Shown here piece after piece: positions 33,422 through 41,028 of a stretch of DNA of 64,000 nucleotides; the first letter of the stretch is position 1; every line of letters starts with the position of its first letter. The position numbers and the translations under genes are program-made. The notes below the pieces were generated by a model. That model saw only the letters and a list, made by a program, of their open reading frames with translations, was not told the origin of the DNA and searched no databases. The DNA is from Salinibacterium sp. (GTDB lineage: Bacteria; Actinomycetota; Actinomycetes; Actinomycetales; Microbacteriaceae). The stretch is taken from contig SCSV01000286.1 in NCBI GenBank assembly GCA_004297555.1, forward strand, positions 1 to 64,000, given 5' to 3'.

Positions 33422-34980
33422 AGGCCGACCTCTTCAATTCTCGATGCGCGCGCCTCCAATCGTGCGACCAAGTCTGCGAGTGATTGTTCTTCGGAGACAG
33501 TCTCCAAAAAAGTGACATTCTGCGCAAGAGGCTTGAGCATCGATGACAGCGCGGCGGTACTTTCGCCTGTGCCGGCGATGCCTTGTGCCTGTACCAGCTT
33601 CTCGTACTGCCGCTCGGCAACCACCTCGTCAGCTCCTCCCTCGATGCACAGGTAGTAGATGGACACCGGCCGTCTCATGTTCTCGGGCTGACGTGCCGGG
33701 TCGATTCGACCCTCGCACTGCAGCTGCTTCATCGGTCGCCAGTCGAAGTCGCAAAAAATCATGCACGCGGCGCGCACCAGCGTGGCTGATTCGTTGACCG
33801 CGTCCATGGTGCAGACCAGAACGGGACACGACGAGGGAGCCTTGCCTTCTAGTGCGGGAACTTCATCGTCACGCTTCCAGCGCTCGATGACTTCGTCTCG
33901 CTTCTTGGCGACCACGTCACCGGTGGCAAGGAGCGCACCGATGCGAAGATTGGCGAGGTGAACCATCAGTTGCCGCGCGTGCTCGCGCTTGTACGTGTAG
34001 ATGACGACCGGCTCACCCAGCTCTTCGGCCAGCTCGGCGGCGTACTTCAACTTCTGCTCGGCGCACTTGCGCAGGGCCTCGTCGATGGTGCCGCCCTCCT
34101 TCATCTTGGCCACTTTGGCCGGTGACACCCTGAACGCTTCGCTCTTCGGGGAGAGGCGCTTGAGGATGCGCTGGACAGCCGGCAACTCGCCGTATGCCTC
34201 CTTGACGCTGCGCGAGAGCATGAGAGAGGCGGTGTCGTCTATCAGCGCTTGCTTGTACTGTGGCCCCATGAAGTCGCCGACGATGCGCCCGAAGCCACCG
34301 TTGGTGACGTGCATGAAGAAGTAGCGGTCAGCCCACCTGCGGAAGCTTCCCGCGTAGCCCATCTTGCACGTGTCGAGCAGGTTGTAGAGGTCCTTGGGCC
34401 GATTGTGGACAGGCGTCCCGGTAAGCAACATGGTGACGTTGGACTTCGCGACCAACGGCCTGACTGCTTGCGAAGTACGAGTCGAATAGGTCTTCAGGCG
34501 ATGTGCTTCGTCACAGATGAGGCTGCCGAAAACGATTCCGTGCGCAATACTTGCCTGCAGGAGCTTGGGTACGCTCTCGAAACTCACAATGGGGAAGTGG
34601 TGCTCGGCGTTGGGGACCTCACCCTTCATCACCGGCAGCCACGTGTCGAGCTGGCGCTTCGAGAAGTCCTCTTCGCTCTCCCCTCTCCTACGGTACTTCG
34701 GTTCGTCGTTGCAGAGCACCGCAGTCTTCGCTTCGGGCCACACGCGCGCGATTTCTCGTCTCCAGTCTCCACGGGAAATCGCGGTGGTGATGATGGGCGT
34801 GACATTGCCGTCGTTGTTCCGTTCCGCGCGTAGCTTCACTGCAGCAAGTGCTTGACAGGTTTTTCCAAAGCCTCGGCCATCAGCGAGGATACGCCCACGA
34901 TGGAAGTCAGGCGGCTCGCTCAAGAACTCCGCACCAGCACGCTGATAGGACCTCAACTTCCACTCGTCCATCCAGGTCAT
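33394..34980 (-). CDS. SNF2-like SF2 helicase
   Basis: A 528-residue ATPase. Motif I is GRGFGKTCQAL (near 35-45), motif II LICDEAHRLK (DEAH), motif III LLTGTPVHN, and a C-terminal RecA domain with VVIYTYKREHARQL and CEGRIDPARQ. This is the DEAH/SNF2-type layout without an obvious intein. It starts in ATGA overlap with the unknown 252-aa gene. It may remodel replication forks or promote branch migration. Confidence 0.85.
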   Translation of the reverse strand: MTWMDEWKLRSYQRAGAEFLSEPPDFHRGRILADGRGFGKTCQALAAVKLRAERNNDGNVTPIITTAISRGDWRREIARVWPEAKTAVLCNDEPKYRRRGESEEDFSKRQLDTWLPVMKGEVPNAEHHFPIVSFESVPKLLQASIAHGIVFGSLICDEAHRLKTYSTRTSQAVRPLVAKSNVTMLLTGTPVHNRPKDLYNLLDTCKMGYAGSFRRWADRYFFMHVTNGGFGRIVGDFMGPQYKQALIDDTASLMLSRSVKEAYGELPAVQRILKRLSPKSEAFRVSPAKVAKMKEGGTIDEALRKCAEQKLKYAAELAEELGEPVVIYTYKREHARQLMVHLANLRIGALLATGDVVAKKRDEVIERWKRDDEVPALEGKAPSSCPVLVCTMDAVNESATLVRAACMIFCDFDWRPMKQLQCEGRIDPARQPENMRRPVSIYYLCIEGGADEVVAERQYEKLVQAQGIAGTGESTAALSSMLKPLAQNVTFLETVSEEQSLADLVARLEARASRIEEVGLWTVSDDKL

Positions 34981-35735
34981 TTGGACAGCTCCTTCCTCGC
35001 GTACTTCGCAGCCATCGCGGCGACAAGCTTCAAGCTCTTCTCAGTGGCTTTGAACCACCCTTCGCGCTCGGTCCGGTACGGCGACAATTTCGCTCTCGCC
35101 TGTTCCTTCGTGAGGTCCGACACGCCAAGAAGCAACAGTTCCTCGTTGCCACAACGTTGTGCTGGAGCAGCAGTGCTTCCCACCCGAATCTGATTCCTTC
35201 TCTCGTCCAGCCCGAAGAAGGCCATCAGGCGTTCTCCGGTCCAACCGTACTTCCTCGGGGTCACCCACGGCATTCCGAGTTCAGCAGGTGCCTTGAGGGA
35301 AGACCATCTGAAGTCATCGATGGAGAGCTTGACCTCTGGAGGGAGGAGAGCCGTAACTGTCCTGAGGATGTCCTCCTGGGCCACCGGACAGTGAAATGTG
35401 AACGTGGCATACGGTGGGTCCTTTCGCGTAAGGCGCTTCCCCGATTGGACGCACACCCAGAAGTACCCTTGGGCGTACGCAGCACGAACACAGACCCTCC
35501 AGGCTTCTGAGCCGTCGAACGCCATTCCCCAACTGAGCCCCTCGCTGAGATTGGGCGTCTTGAGTGGGCTGTTTTTCATCAACCCCTCCCACCCGGCGTG
35601 GCTCACACCGAAATAGGAACGAGGACGTCCCAGACGCCCGTCGGGAGGGTAACCGTCTTGAGCCCACTGGCGGAGTCGCTCAGCCGGCGACAACTTCCCT
35701 CGAATGTGCTTCAGCATCAGTTGCTGTGGTGTCAT
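34977..35735 (-). CDS. Hypothetical protein between the palindrome and the SNF2-like gene
   Basis: A 252-residue protein with a helical start, a Trp/Tyr-rich centre (GYFWVCVQSGKRL) and a basic C-terminus (KLVAAMAAKYARKELSK). A GAGGGG Shine-Dalgarno lies before the ATG. I recognise no family. Its position right after the 80-bp palindrome and next to replication genes suggests a DNA-related role. Confidence 0.6.
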   Translation of the reverse strand: MTPQQLMLKHIRGKLSPAERLRQWAQDGYPPDGRLGRPRSYFGVSHAGWEGLMKNSPLKTPNLSEGLSWGMAFDGSEAWRVCVRAAYAQGYFWVCVQSGKRLTRKDPPYATFTFHCPVAQEDILRTVTALLPPEVKLSIDDFRWSSLKAPAELGMPWVTPRKYGWTGERLMAFFGLDERRNQIRVGSTAAPAQRCGNEELLLLGVSDLTKEQARAKLSPYRTEREGWFKATEKSLKLVAAMAAKYARKELSK

Positions 35736-35755
35736 GGAGTCCCCTCTAGTGCGGT

Positions 35756-35835
35756 TGAGTGTAAGTAACTAATCAAGTACTCTTATATACACGAGTGTGT
35801 GTATATGGAAATACTTGATTAGTTACTTACACTCA
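35756..35835. repeat. 80-bp AT-rich near-palindrome (candidate origin, telomere or terminator)
   Basis: Arms 35756-35779 and 35812-35835 are perfect 24-bp inverted copies. Inside, 35785-35792 and 35799-35806 are perfect 8-bp inverted copies around a 6-base centre, with 5-base unmatched segments between. It is symmetric about 35795.5 and much more AT-rich than its surroundings. The right arm overlaps the last codons and stop of the DUF3987-like gene. Confidence 0.9.
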
Positions 35836-37022
35836 CCATCGCCAGAGAGGGCAGATACCGTCACCTCTCCGTCGGTGCCCTCTCCCAGCTTCACCATCTT
35901 GGCGTCCTCGAGAGAGTTGATGCTCTTGCGGACCTCGTCACTCTTCAGTGCACAGCCGCGCATGACTTCGGACCAGCTGCACTTGCCGTCGTGACGGATG
36001 ACATATCGATGAATGCGCTTGGCGAGCCGGTCACCTTCAAAGTCACCACGGCCGCGTGCGAAGCATTCGTCGATGACCTCGGGGACCTTCTTCCACCATG
36101 CCTCCATGAGGTAGTCGAGCGCACGTCGAGTAGCCTTCTTGCCGATGGCCTTTGCCTCGGGGTTCTCGTCAATTTGCTCGATGGCCGAGAGCTTGTGCAG
36201 GTGCACTGATGCGCGAGCGAGGCTCATCTTCAAGTTCGGCTCTTCCGGTGGACGCGGGAGCTTGTCCACCACCTTCAGTGCGGCATTGTCGTAGTCGAAG
36301 AGTGGGCGTTTCAGTTTCAGCTGATTGTTGCGCCATCGGCGCATGCAGCCGTGAAGAGCGTCCGCGTGCTTCAGGTACTCGGCTTCAGTCGGAGTGCTAC
36401 CGCGCTTCATCTCCTTGGTGCGCACTCCGTGAATCAACATGCAGCGCGAGAAGAAACCACCGAGCCAGTCTTCCGCAGTCGACATTGTCGGCAACAGCTC
36501 GATGGCCACCCCACCCAGCATCGAGATGCGCGGCTGCGGGATGGTGAACTCACTTTTGGCGAGGGCACGCTTCTTCACCGCAGGAACGTCGAACAACTCC
36601 ATCAGCAGGGGCTTCATGCTGATGGAGTAGCTTCGCTCGTACTGCGTGAGCATCAGTGCGAACTCGCCGGCCACGATGATGCCGCTCGCGTTGTTCTCCT
36701 CCTGCTGGTGCCGCTTGCTGAGCCAGCCGAGCAGACCTTCGGGACTGCCGTCGGTGGGTGCGTCGATGGTGTCGTCGACACGGCGCATGACCTCGTGGGA
36801 CATGGAGATGGCTGTCGTCTTCCGACTATCGCCGCTGTCACCGACCAGCAACACCCAGGTGTTGGTCCACCGCGGAGGCACCCCACCCGCGAGAACACAA
36901 CGGTATTTCCGCCGAGTGAGCAGAGCACCGAAGGCTGCATACGCACAAGCCGGGTGGAAGACCTCGGGGGCGTCGGTGTGCTTCGCCATCGACGACTCGT
37001 ACGACCGCAGAAACAGGCTCAT
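35823..37022 (-). CDS. DUF3987-like protein (primase/helicase-associated P-loop family)
   Basis: From ATG 37022, 399 residues. HPACAYAAFGALLTRRKYR, a P-loop variant LVGDSGDSRKTTA (about 70-82), EFALMLTQYERSYS and LGGVAIELLP follow the order of DUF3987 proteins found near phage primases and origins. The P-loop has SGDSRKTT in place of GxxxxGKT. A longer frame with TTG start at 37106 exists but lacks a suitable RBS. Its stop lies inside the 80-bp palindrome; it is the first gene of the left-arm transcript. Confidence 0.65.
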   Translation of the reverse strand: MSLFLRSYESSMAKHTDAPEVFHPACAYAAFGALLTRRKYRCVLAGGVPPRWTNTWVLLVGDSGDSRKTTAISMSHEVMRRVDDTIDAPTDGSPEGLLGWLSKRHQQEENNASGIIVAGEFALMLTQYERSYSISMKPLLMELFDVPAVKKRALAKSEFTIPQPRISMLGGVAIELLPTMSTAEDWLGGFFSRCMLIHGVRTKEMKRGSTPTEAEYLKHADALHGCMRRWRNNQLKLKRPLFDYDNAALKVVDKLPRPPEEPNLKMSLARASVHLHKLSAIEQIDENPEAKAIGKKATRRALDYLMEAWWKKVPEVIDECFARGRGDFEGDRLAKRIHRYVIRHDGKCSWSEVMRGCALKSDEVRKSINSLEDAKMVKLGEGTDGEVTVSALSGDGECK

Positions 37023-37287
37023 GTGTCCGTCCGTGCAGGGAGACGTTGGTAACCGAACTGCTACAAAGCGACTGCCACCAATGTCACGACCAAGAAACTG
37101 CTGCAAGCCTCTTGGTCCAGAAAATGTGACACCGCCTTTCTTGCTCTTGCGTAGGTGAGCAGTCCCACATACCGTTCATGGTATGAAGACCGAAGAAGAG
37201 AAGAAGGCACCGAACCTGCACTCGCGCGCCAGTCGTACGAAGGGTGGACGTGGTGTCCCCCCGGCACGAGAAGCAGAGGAGTCGAGG
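37023..37287. promoter_or_regulatory. Divergent switch region with dyads
   Basis: This gap separates the left-arm and right-arm transcription units. It holds a degenerate dyad copy (37113-37131, TGGTCC-N7-GTGACA) and a perfect 6-bp-arm dyad CATACC-N6-GGTATG at 37168-37185. Promoters for both directions are expected here; no canonical -35/-10 pair stands out. Confidence 0.55.
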
Positions 37288-37521
37288 ATGCACTTTCCGA
37301 AAATCGCCGCACTGGTGAAGAAGACGCGCGCCGAGCAGGGCGTGAGCCTTCGCGAGCTGGCGCTCAAGACCAAGTTGTCCCACCAGCAGATTCTTCGCGT
37401 GGAGCGCGGCATCTGCTCCGTGGAGTCTGCGCTCGCGGTGCTCAAGGCGCTGGAGGTTCCGAAGGTCACTCGCGCGAAGGTGGTGACCGGCGAGATGTAC
37501 CGGCTGGCGATGGCGAGCTGA
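37288..37521 (+). CDS. XRE-family HTH regulator
   Basis: A 77-residue protein beginning MHFPKIAALVKKTR; the XRE/Cro-type HTH is VSLRELALKTKLSHQQILRV (19-38). The ATG at 37288 has GAGGAG nine bases upstream and is preferred over an ATG at 37183 that lacks a Shine-Dalgarno. It is the first gene of the rightward arm and the only clear repressor-like gene here, so autoregulation through the dyad at 37168-37185 is likely by analogy with phage switches. Confidence 0.75.
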   Translation: MHFPKIAALVKKTRAEQGVSLRELALKTKLSHQQILRVERGICSVESALAVLKALEVPKVTRAKVVTGEMYRLAMAS

Positions 37522-37787
37522 TGGGTGCGTGGAACACGTGCAGCTGTGGCCTCGTCTGCTCAGACCTCACCGAGCTACAGAATCACCTCAAGGAGTTCCA
37601 GTCTCATCACGTTGGAGGGACCGTGCCGACGACCGAAGCAGAGCTGCACCGAAAGGTGAAAGACCTCGAGGCCAGGGTGAAGTCACTTGAGGACAAGCTG
37701 GTCGACCAGGAAAAGGAACTGTCTGACCTCTACCGGCGCTTCGGCAGGCTCGGCCGAAGAACCGGTGACCTCTTGACTCTGCGGTGA
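37521..37787 (+). CDS. Zinc-finger and coiled-coil small protein
   Basis: An 88-residue protein starting at ATG 37521, sharing a base with the XRE stop. The N-terminus CSCGLVCSDLTELQNHLKEF with a following HH resembles a C2H2-type finger; residues 40-75 form a coiled coil (LHRKVKDLEARVKSLEDKLV). It is likely co-expressed with the regulator and may be a dimeric DNA-binding partner, which is inference. Confidence 0.6.
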   Translation: MGAWNTCSCGLVCSDLTELQNHLKEFQSHHVGGTVPTTEAELHRKVKDLEARVKSLEDKLVDQEKELSDLYRRFGRLGRRTGDLLTLR

Positions 37788-37804
37788 AGCAAAACGACGC
37801 GCGA

Positions 37805-37840
37805 CACGAAAAAAAACCTCACAGGTGAGTGCGTCGGAGT
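37805..37840 (-). terminator. Possible terminator between convergent genes
   Basis: On the minus strand a short stem CTCAC/GTGAG is followed by eight T residues. The stem is weak (about 5 bp with a tiny loop), but position at the end of the minus-strand 136-aa gene and the T-run favour a terminator. Confidence 0.35.
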
Positions 37841-37876
37841 CCCATAGGTAAATAGGGGCTGTCGACGCCAGTCCCC

Positions 37877-38287
37877 CTACCGCCCACGCTTCACGAACAG
37901 CTCGCGTGCTTCGTGTGCCTGCTTCCACTCCTCGTCGGCTTCATCCTGCGTCCGGTAGAGCTTGATGTCCTTGCTGTACCTCAGCGCGTTCAGCTCCAGC
38001 GCCACGCGCAGGTTGCTCTTGTCGTTCGCGGTGAGCCATACAGGTCTGCGTGGCAGTCTCACCATACTGATGTGACCAACCCGTCCGTGCTCATCCTGTC
38101 GAAGCGCGCGCACGTCGCGCATGTCGTAGACGTTTTTGGAGAGCTGCGGCACCTTGCGCGCCTGAATGCTCCACCAGTTTCCTTCGGCATCGCGAAACAC
38201 TCCGGCATTGTCCAGAGGCTTCCCATCTCGCGTGTTGAACGCGAGCGGGAACGCGGTAACGCTGAAGTCGTCTCGCTCTGCGGTCAT
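37877..38287 (-). CDS. Hypothetical protein
   Basis: A 136-residue protein from ATG 38287 (ATGA overlap with the upstream stop). It begins with beta strands (FSVTAFPLAFNTRDGKPLDN; NWWSIQARKVPQL) and ends in a basic helix. It forms a two-gene minus-strand island with the 130-aa gene. No family is recognised. Confidence 0.6.
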   Translation of the reverse strand: MTAERDDFSVTAFPLAFNTRDGKPLDNAGVFRDAEGNWWSIQARKVPQLSKNVYDMRDVRALRQDEHGRVGHISMVRLPRRPVWLTANDKSNLRVALELNALRYSKDIKLYRTQDEADEEWKQAHEARELFVKRGR

Positions 38288-38676
38288 GCGTGCGCTTTCT
38301 TCTGAGTGATGCGACACTTGGTAGGAATCCCTGCCGCGTCGCGCTCGAGACGTTTCTGGTTTCTCACGTCGTACTGCACGGTGAAGCCGTAAGGTCTGAC
38401 AGAAAGTGGGCGCATCTCCGGGTAGACCGTGCTCACCAACGGTTGCACGAACGTGCGAACGAGGCGGGCGAGAATTTGCTGTGCCACACGGCTGCGCAGC
38501 CACTTTCCGTATTTGTTCATCGAGTTCGGTGGGCCGTCCTTCTCCAACGCGGCCAGGAGATGGAAGGTGGAGAGGTCGTACGATGGAATGACATCGTCAC
38601 GCACGAAGACGCCAGGGGTCACCTCTCTCCATCCTCTCCACGCACGCGCACTCTGTTTCTTGGTGACCTTCGGCAT
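38284..38676 (-). CDS. Hypothetical basic protein
   Basis: A 130-residue basic protein (MPKVTKKQSARAWRGWREV at the start; RNQKRLERD and KCRITQKKAHA at the end). Only 18 bases separate its start from the divergent plus-strand gene, so the promoters must reach into coding sequence. No family is recognised. Confidence 0.6.
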   Translation of the reverse strand: MPKVTKKQSARAWRGWREVTPGVFVRDDVIPSYDLSTFHLLAALEKDGPPNSMNKYGKWLRSRVAQQILARLVRTFVQPLVSTVYPEMRPLSVRPYGFTVQYDVRNQKRLERDAAGIPTKCRITQKKAHA

Positions 38677-38694
38677 GCGCGCTACCCTACCACC

Positions 38695-39039
38695 ATGGCC
38701 ACGAATGCGTCTTCCTCTCTCATCGACCTCATCCGCAACGGTGCCTCGTCCCCCGATGAGGTGGCTGCGAAGCTGGTTCCCTCCATCTGGGACACGGTGG
38801 AATTCCGTTCAGCCGCCACACCGCCCATTCGCGCCGCCATCGCGTACGACCCATATGGGCCGCCGTCTCCCGTCATGCAGTGGCTGCAGCCGACAGTGAT
38901 TCTCACTGGCAACGCGGGCCGAACGGTCATCCGTCCGTACGGAGGAACCGGTGACGGTCCCGACGGCACGCTGGTGTTCGCAGGCTTCTTCGCGGCCATC
39001 GTGGGAATCGGCTTCGTGCTTGGGCGCATCAGCAAGTAG
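38695..39039 (+). CDS. Small membrane-anchored hypothetical protein
   Basis: A 114-residue protein from ATG 38695. The first 90 residues are soluble (PTVILTGNAGRTVIRPYGG), and residues 91-112 form one hydrophobic helix (FAGFFAAIVGIGFVLGRI), giving a tail-anchored topology. The upstream frame is an antisense extension and was not used. No family is recognised. Confidence 0.6.
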   Translation: MATNASSSLIDLIRNGASSPDEVAAKLVPSIWDTVEFRSAATPPIRAAIAYDPYGPPSPVMQWLQPTVILTGNAGRTVIRPYGGTGDGPDGTLVFAGFFAAIVGIGFVLGRISK

Positions 39040-39048
39040 CATCAGGCC

Positions 39049-39342
39049 ATGGTGGTCAAAACGATTCGGGGCGAGGTCTACAAGCTGGTCGTGCTCCACA
39101 TTCTCGAGGCACACTACGACTCGAGCGATGTGACCTTGAATGTGTGCCTGAGCAACACCTTCAAGGGCGGGGACCTCGTGATGTACGACGCCAAAGGACG
39201 CTCTCCCGTCTACCGAATCAAGCAGTGTCACGGACGCTTCATCGTCCACCGCGGACGTCACATCCACCGAGCAGAGGGCATCACGCACGGTACGCGGGTC
39301 AACCTGATTCTGTGGTGCAAGCAGCTCAAGAAGAAGAGATGA
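39049..39342 (+). CDS. Minimal 2OG-Fe(II) dioxygenase-like protein
   Basis: A 97-residue protein. AHYDSSDVTLNVCLS gives the iron ligands H22-x-D24; GGDLVMYD follows; HRGRHIHRAEG gives the distal His (H73); GTRVNLILW gives the 2-oxoglutarate Arg (R83). This order and the flanking words resemble the lysyl/prolyl hydroxylase catalytic core. All key residues are present although the protein is only about 100 residues, shorter than most. The substrate could be protein, base or sugar. It is followed within 10 bases by the next small ORF. Confidence 0.65.
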   Translation: MVVKTIRGEVYKLVVLHILEAHYDSSDVTLNVCLSNTFKGGDLVMYDAKGRSPVYRIKQCHGRFIVHRGRHIHRAEGITHGTRVNLILWCKQLKKKR

Positions 39343-39343
39343 G

Positions 39344-39517
39344 ATGGGTACGCGTTCCACATCTAGATGGAAAAAAGTCCTTCGCGTCGACGGCAAGCTG
39401 GCATGGCGGTGCTCTCATCTCCATCGGACCCAAGGTGCCGCTCGCGTCTGCGGTCGAAGCATCAAGGTCTTCGTTCCATCTGGGGGCAGAGTTCGGATTC
39501 AAGTAGAATGCGCTTGA
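39344..39517 (+). CDS. Possible small protein
   Basis: A 57-residue basic protein (TSRWKKVLRVDGKLAWRC; IKVFVPSGGRVRIQVEC) immediately after the oxygenase-like gene. An alternative overlapping frame from 39339 to 39506 also exists. The beta-like periodicity favours this frame; confidence is low. Confidence 0.35.
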   Translation: MGTRSTSRWKKVLRVDGKLAWRCSHLHRTQGAARVCGRSIKVFVPSGGRVRIQVECA

Positions 39518-39520
39518 CCC

Positions 39521-39539
39521 TGTCACGTAAAACGTGACA
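39521..39539. promoter_or_regulatory. 19-bp dyad element, copy 6
   Basis: TGTCAC-GTAAAAC-GTGACA; with flanks the palindrome has 8-bp perfect arms around AAA. It lies 88 bases upstream of groES in the gap 39518-39627, the most symmetric copy in the window. Confidence 0.65.
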
Positions 39540-39627
39540 AGACTCTTCGCCATCGTGAACGCGCTGACGAGCGGACAACAACTTCGGTTGCTCATCGTGG
39601 CGCTGACCATCTCCAAGGAGCACGCAC

Positions 39628-39894
39628 ATGGCACGCATCCGTCCTCTGCACTCGAAGGTCCTCATTCGCCGGAAGGAGGGCGCCGGAAAAGTGGGCCGTA
39701 TCCTCATTCCCGAGAACGCGAAGGAAGTGCCCTGCGAGGGTGAAGTGTTGAGCGTGGGAAATGACGTCAAGGAGTTTGGCGCTGGTGCGGTCGTGCTCTT
39801 CAGCAAGTACGCCGGCACCGAGGTGAAGCTCGAAGACGGTCTCGCGCTGATGATGAATGAAGAGGATGTGCTCGCGGTCGTCGAGGAGCGCTGA
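39628..39894 (+). CDS. groES-like: GroES-like co-chaperonin
   Basis: An 88-residue protein: RIRPLHSKVLIRRKEGAGKVGRI, VLSVGNDVKEFGAGAVVLFSKYAGTEV and MNEEDVLAVVEE cover the Cpn10 beta-barrel and roof. An AAGGAG precedes the ATG. No GroEL is present, so it would pair with the host chaperonin to fold a phage protein, as T4 gp31 does for the capsid protein. The mobile-loop region is shortened, so specificity may differ from host GroES. Confidence 0.9.
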   Translation: MARIRPLHSKVLIRRKEGAGKVGRILIPENAKEVPCEGEVLSVGNDVKEFGAGAVVLFSKYAGTEVKLEDGLALMMNEEDVLAVVEER

Positions 39895-39895
39895 G

Positions 39896-40159
39896 ATGTC
39901 AGTCGCTGATGAAGCTCATAAGCTGTTGCTTCAACAGCTCTCGTGGGAGAAATTGGAAGCTGCCAAACCCATCATCCGCGAGCAGCTCTCTAACGCGAAG
40001 CCGAAGATGTCCGCGGTAGAGTTCGAGGTGGTCTCCGGCATGGTGAACCGCGTGCTCAAGGTCGACTCGAAGGAGAAGTGGGACCGGCTCTCATTATTCG
40101 CCTGCACCAAGGTCATCGAGGCTTTCGACGCCATCATGAAGTTCGAAGAAGGGGGCTGA
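39896..40159 (+). CDS. Hypothetical helical protein
   Basis: An 87-residue helical protein (EAHKLLLQQLSWEKLEAAKP; VEFEVVSGMVNRVLKVDSKE) starting just after groES. It is likely co-expressed with groES. No family is recognised. Confidence 0.6.
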   Translation: MSVADEAHKLLLQQLSWEKLEAAKPIIREQLSNAKPKMSAVEFEVVSGMVNRVLKVDSKEKWDRLSLFACTKVIEAFDAIMKFEEGG

Positions 40160-40161
40160 CC

Positions 40162-41028
40162 GTGGCCATCAAAGAAATCGACGCGCTCGGCAACGCCAAG
40201 GGCGCACTCGAATCCCACAAGCCCAGCGTGATGCTCTGCCTCTTCTCCTACGGCGGCGTGAAGGGCCAGACGCTCTGGTCGGTGATTCAGGAGCTGCGGT
40301 ACTTCGACAGGCTCGGCGTCAACTTCATCTTCCACTCCGTCGACGACGACGCGCTGATTTCACGTTCGCGAAGCAAAGCTCTGTCAGCTTTCATGGCGAA
40401 CAAGAACCTCGACGTCTGCTTCATGCTCGACCACGACATCGAGTTCGAGGTCGGCGCGGTCTTGAGTACGTGCGTGAAGGCGAAGATGGTGCAGAGCTGC
40501 GTGGCCGGCATCTACTCTGCGCGCGCAATCGGAAGGGGAATGAGTTCTAGACCTCTTGATGAACGCGTGTCCGTGGCTGCGGGCGCAGACACGCTGATTC
40601 CCGCCGAGTACCTGGGTGGCGGGTTCCTCGCGATTCCAAGGCTCGTGGTCGACGAGGTGTTCGAGGTGGGCATGAGTGCGTGGAAGGAGTGCGACAACCA
40701 TCACGTCGAAGAACTCGAGCGCCGTGCGAACATGTCACTCCACGCGAGCCTCTACGCCGGCAGAGCCCCGTCGTACGACTTCTTCCGACCCATCTGTGTG
40801 CCGCGCACCATCGAGACCGCGAAGCTCCGCCCGGACCTGCCAACCGTCGAAGAAGTTCCGTACGAGTATTTGAGCGAGGATTGGGCCTTTAGCGCCAGAT
40901 GCCGCTGGGCCAACCCTTCAAGGCCGCTCTACCTGTGGGCGATGCCGTGGCTGCGCCACTGGGGCGATTTCGGATTTTCAATGTCAACTGCTTTCCTCTC
41001 GGAGGAAGCACCGAAGGTCAAGTTGTGA
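40162..41028 (+). CDS. GT-A glycosyltransferase-like protein
   Basis: A 288-residue protein from GTG 40162. VMLCLFSYGGVKGQTLWSVI, then FMLDHDIEF (DxD-like metal site), YLGGGFLAIPRLV and YEYLSEDWAFSAR follow the layout of phage glycosyltransferases that decorate virion proteins or DNA. It overlaps the next HNH gene by 4 bases. It is a sixth glycan-related gene, separate from the two main sugar clusters. Confidence 0.7.
   Translation: MAIKEIDALGNAKGALESHKPSVMLCLFSYGGVKGQTLWSVIQELRYFDRLGVNFIFHSVDDDALISRSRSKALSAFMANKNLDVCFMLDHDIEFEVGAVLSTCVKAKMVQSCVAGIYSARAIGRGMSSRPLDERVSVAAGADTLIPAEYLGGGFLAIPRLVVDEVFEVGMSAWKECDNHHVEELERRANMSLHASLYAGRAPSYDFFRPICVPRTIETAKLRPDLPTVEEVPYEYLSEDWAFSARCRWANPSRPLYLWAMPWLRHWGDFGFSMSTAFLSEEAPKVKL

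Noticed and set aside
33486..33506. GGAGAC/GTCTCC dyad with A-run
   Set aside because: It lies within the SNF2-like coding sequence and does not keep the 6-7-6 spacing of the recurring element, so it was not counted.
37155..37520. Upstream extension of the coiled-coil gene to 210 residues
   Set aside because: The extension lies inside the XRE gene in another frame and is Arg/Gly-rich; the ATG at 37521 overlaps the XRE stop as usual here.
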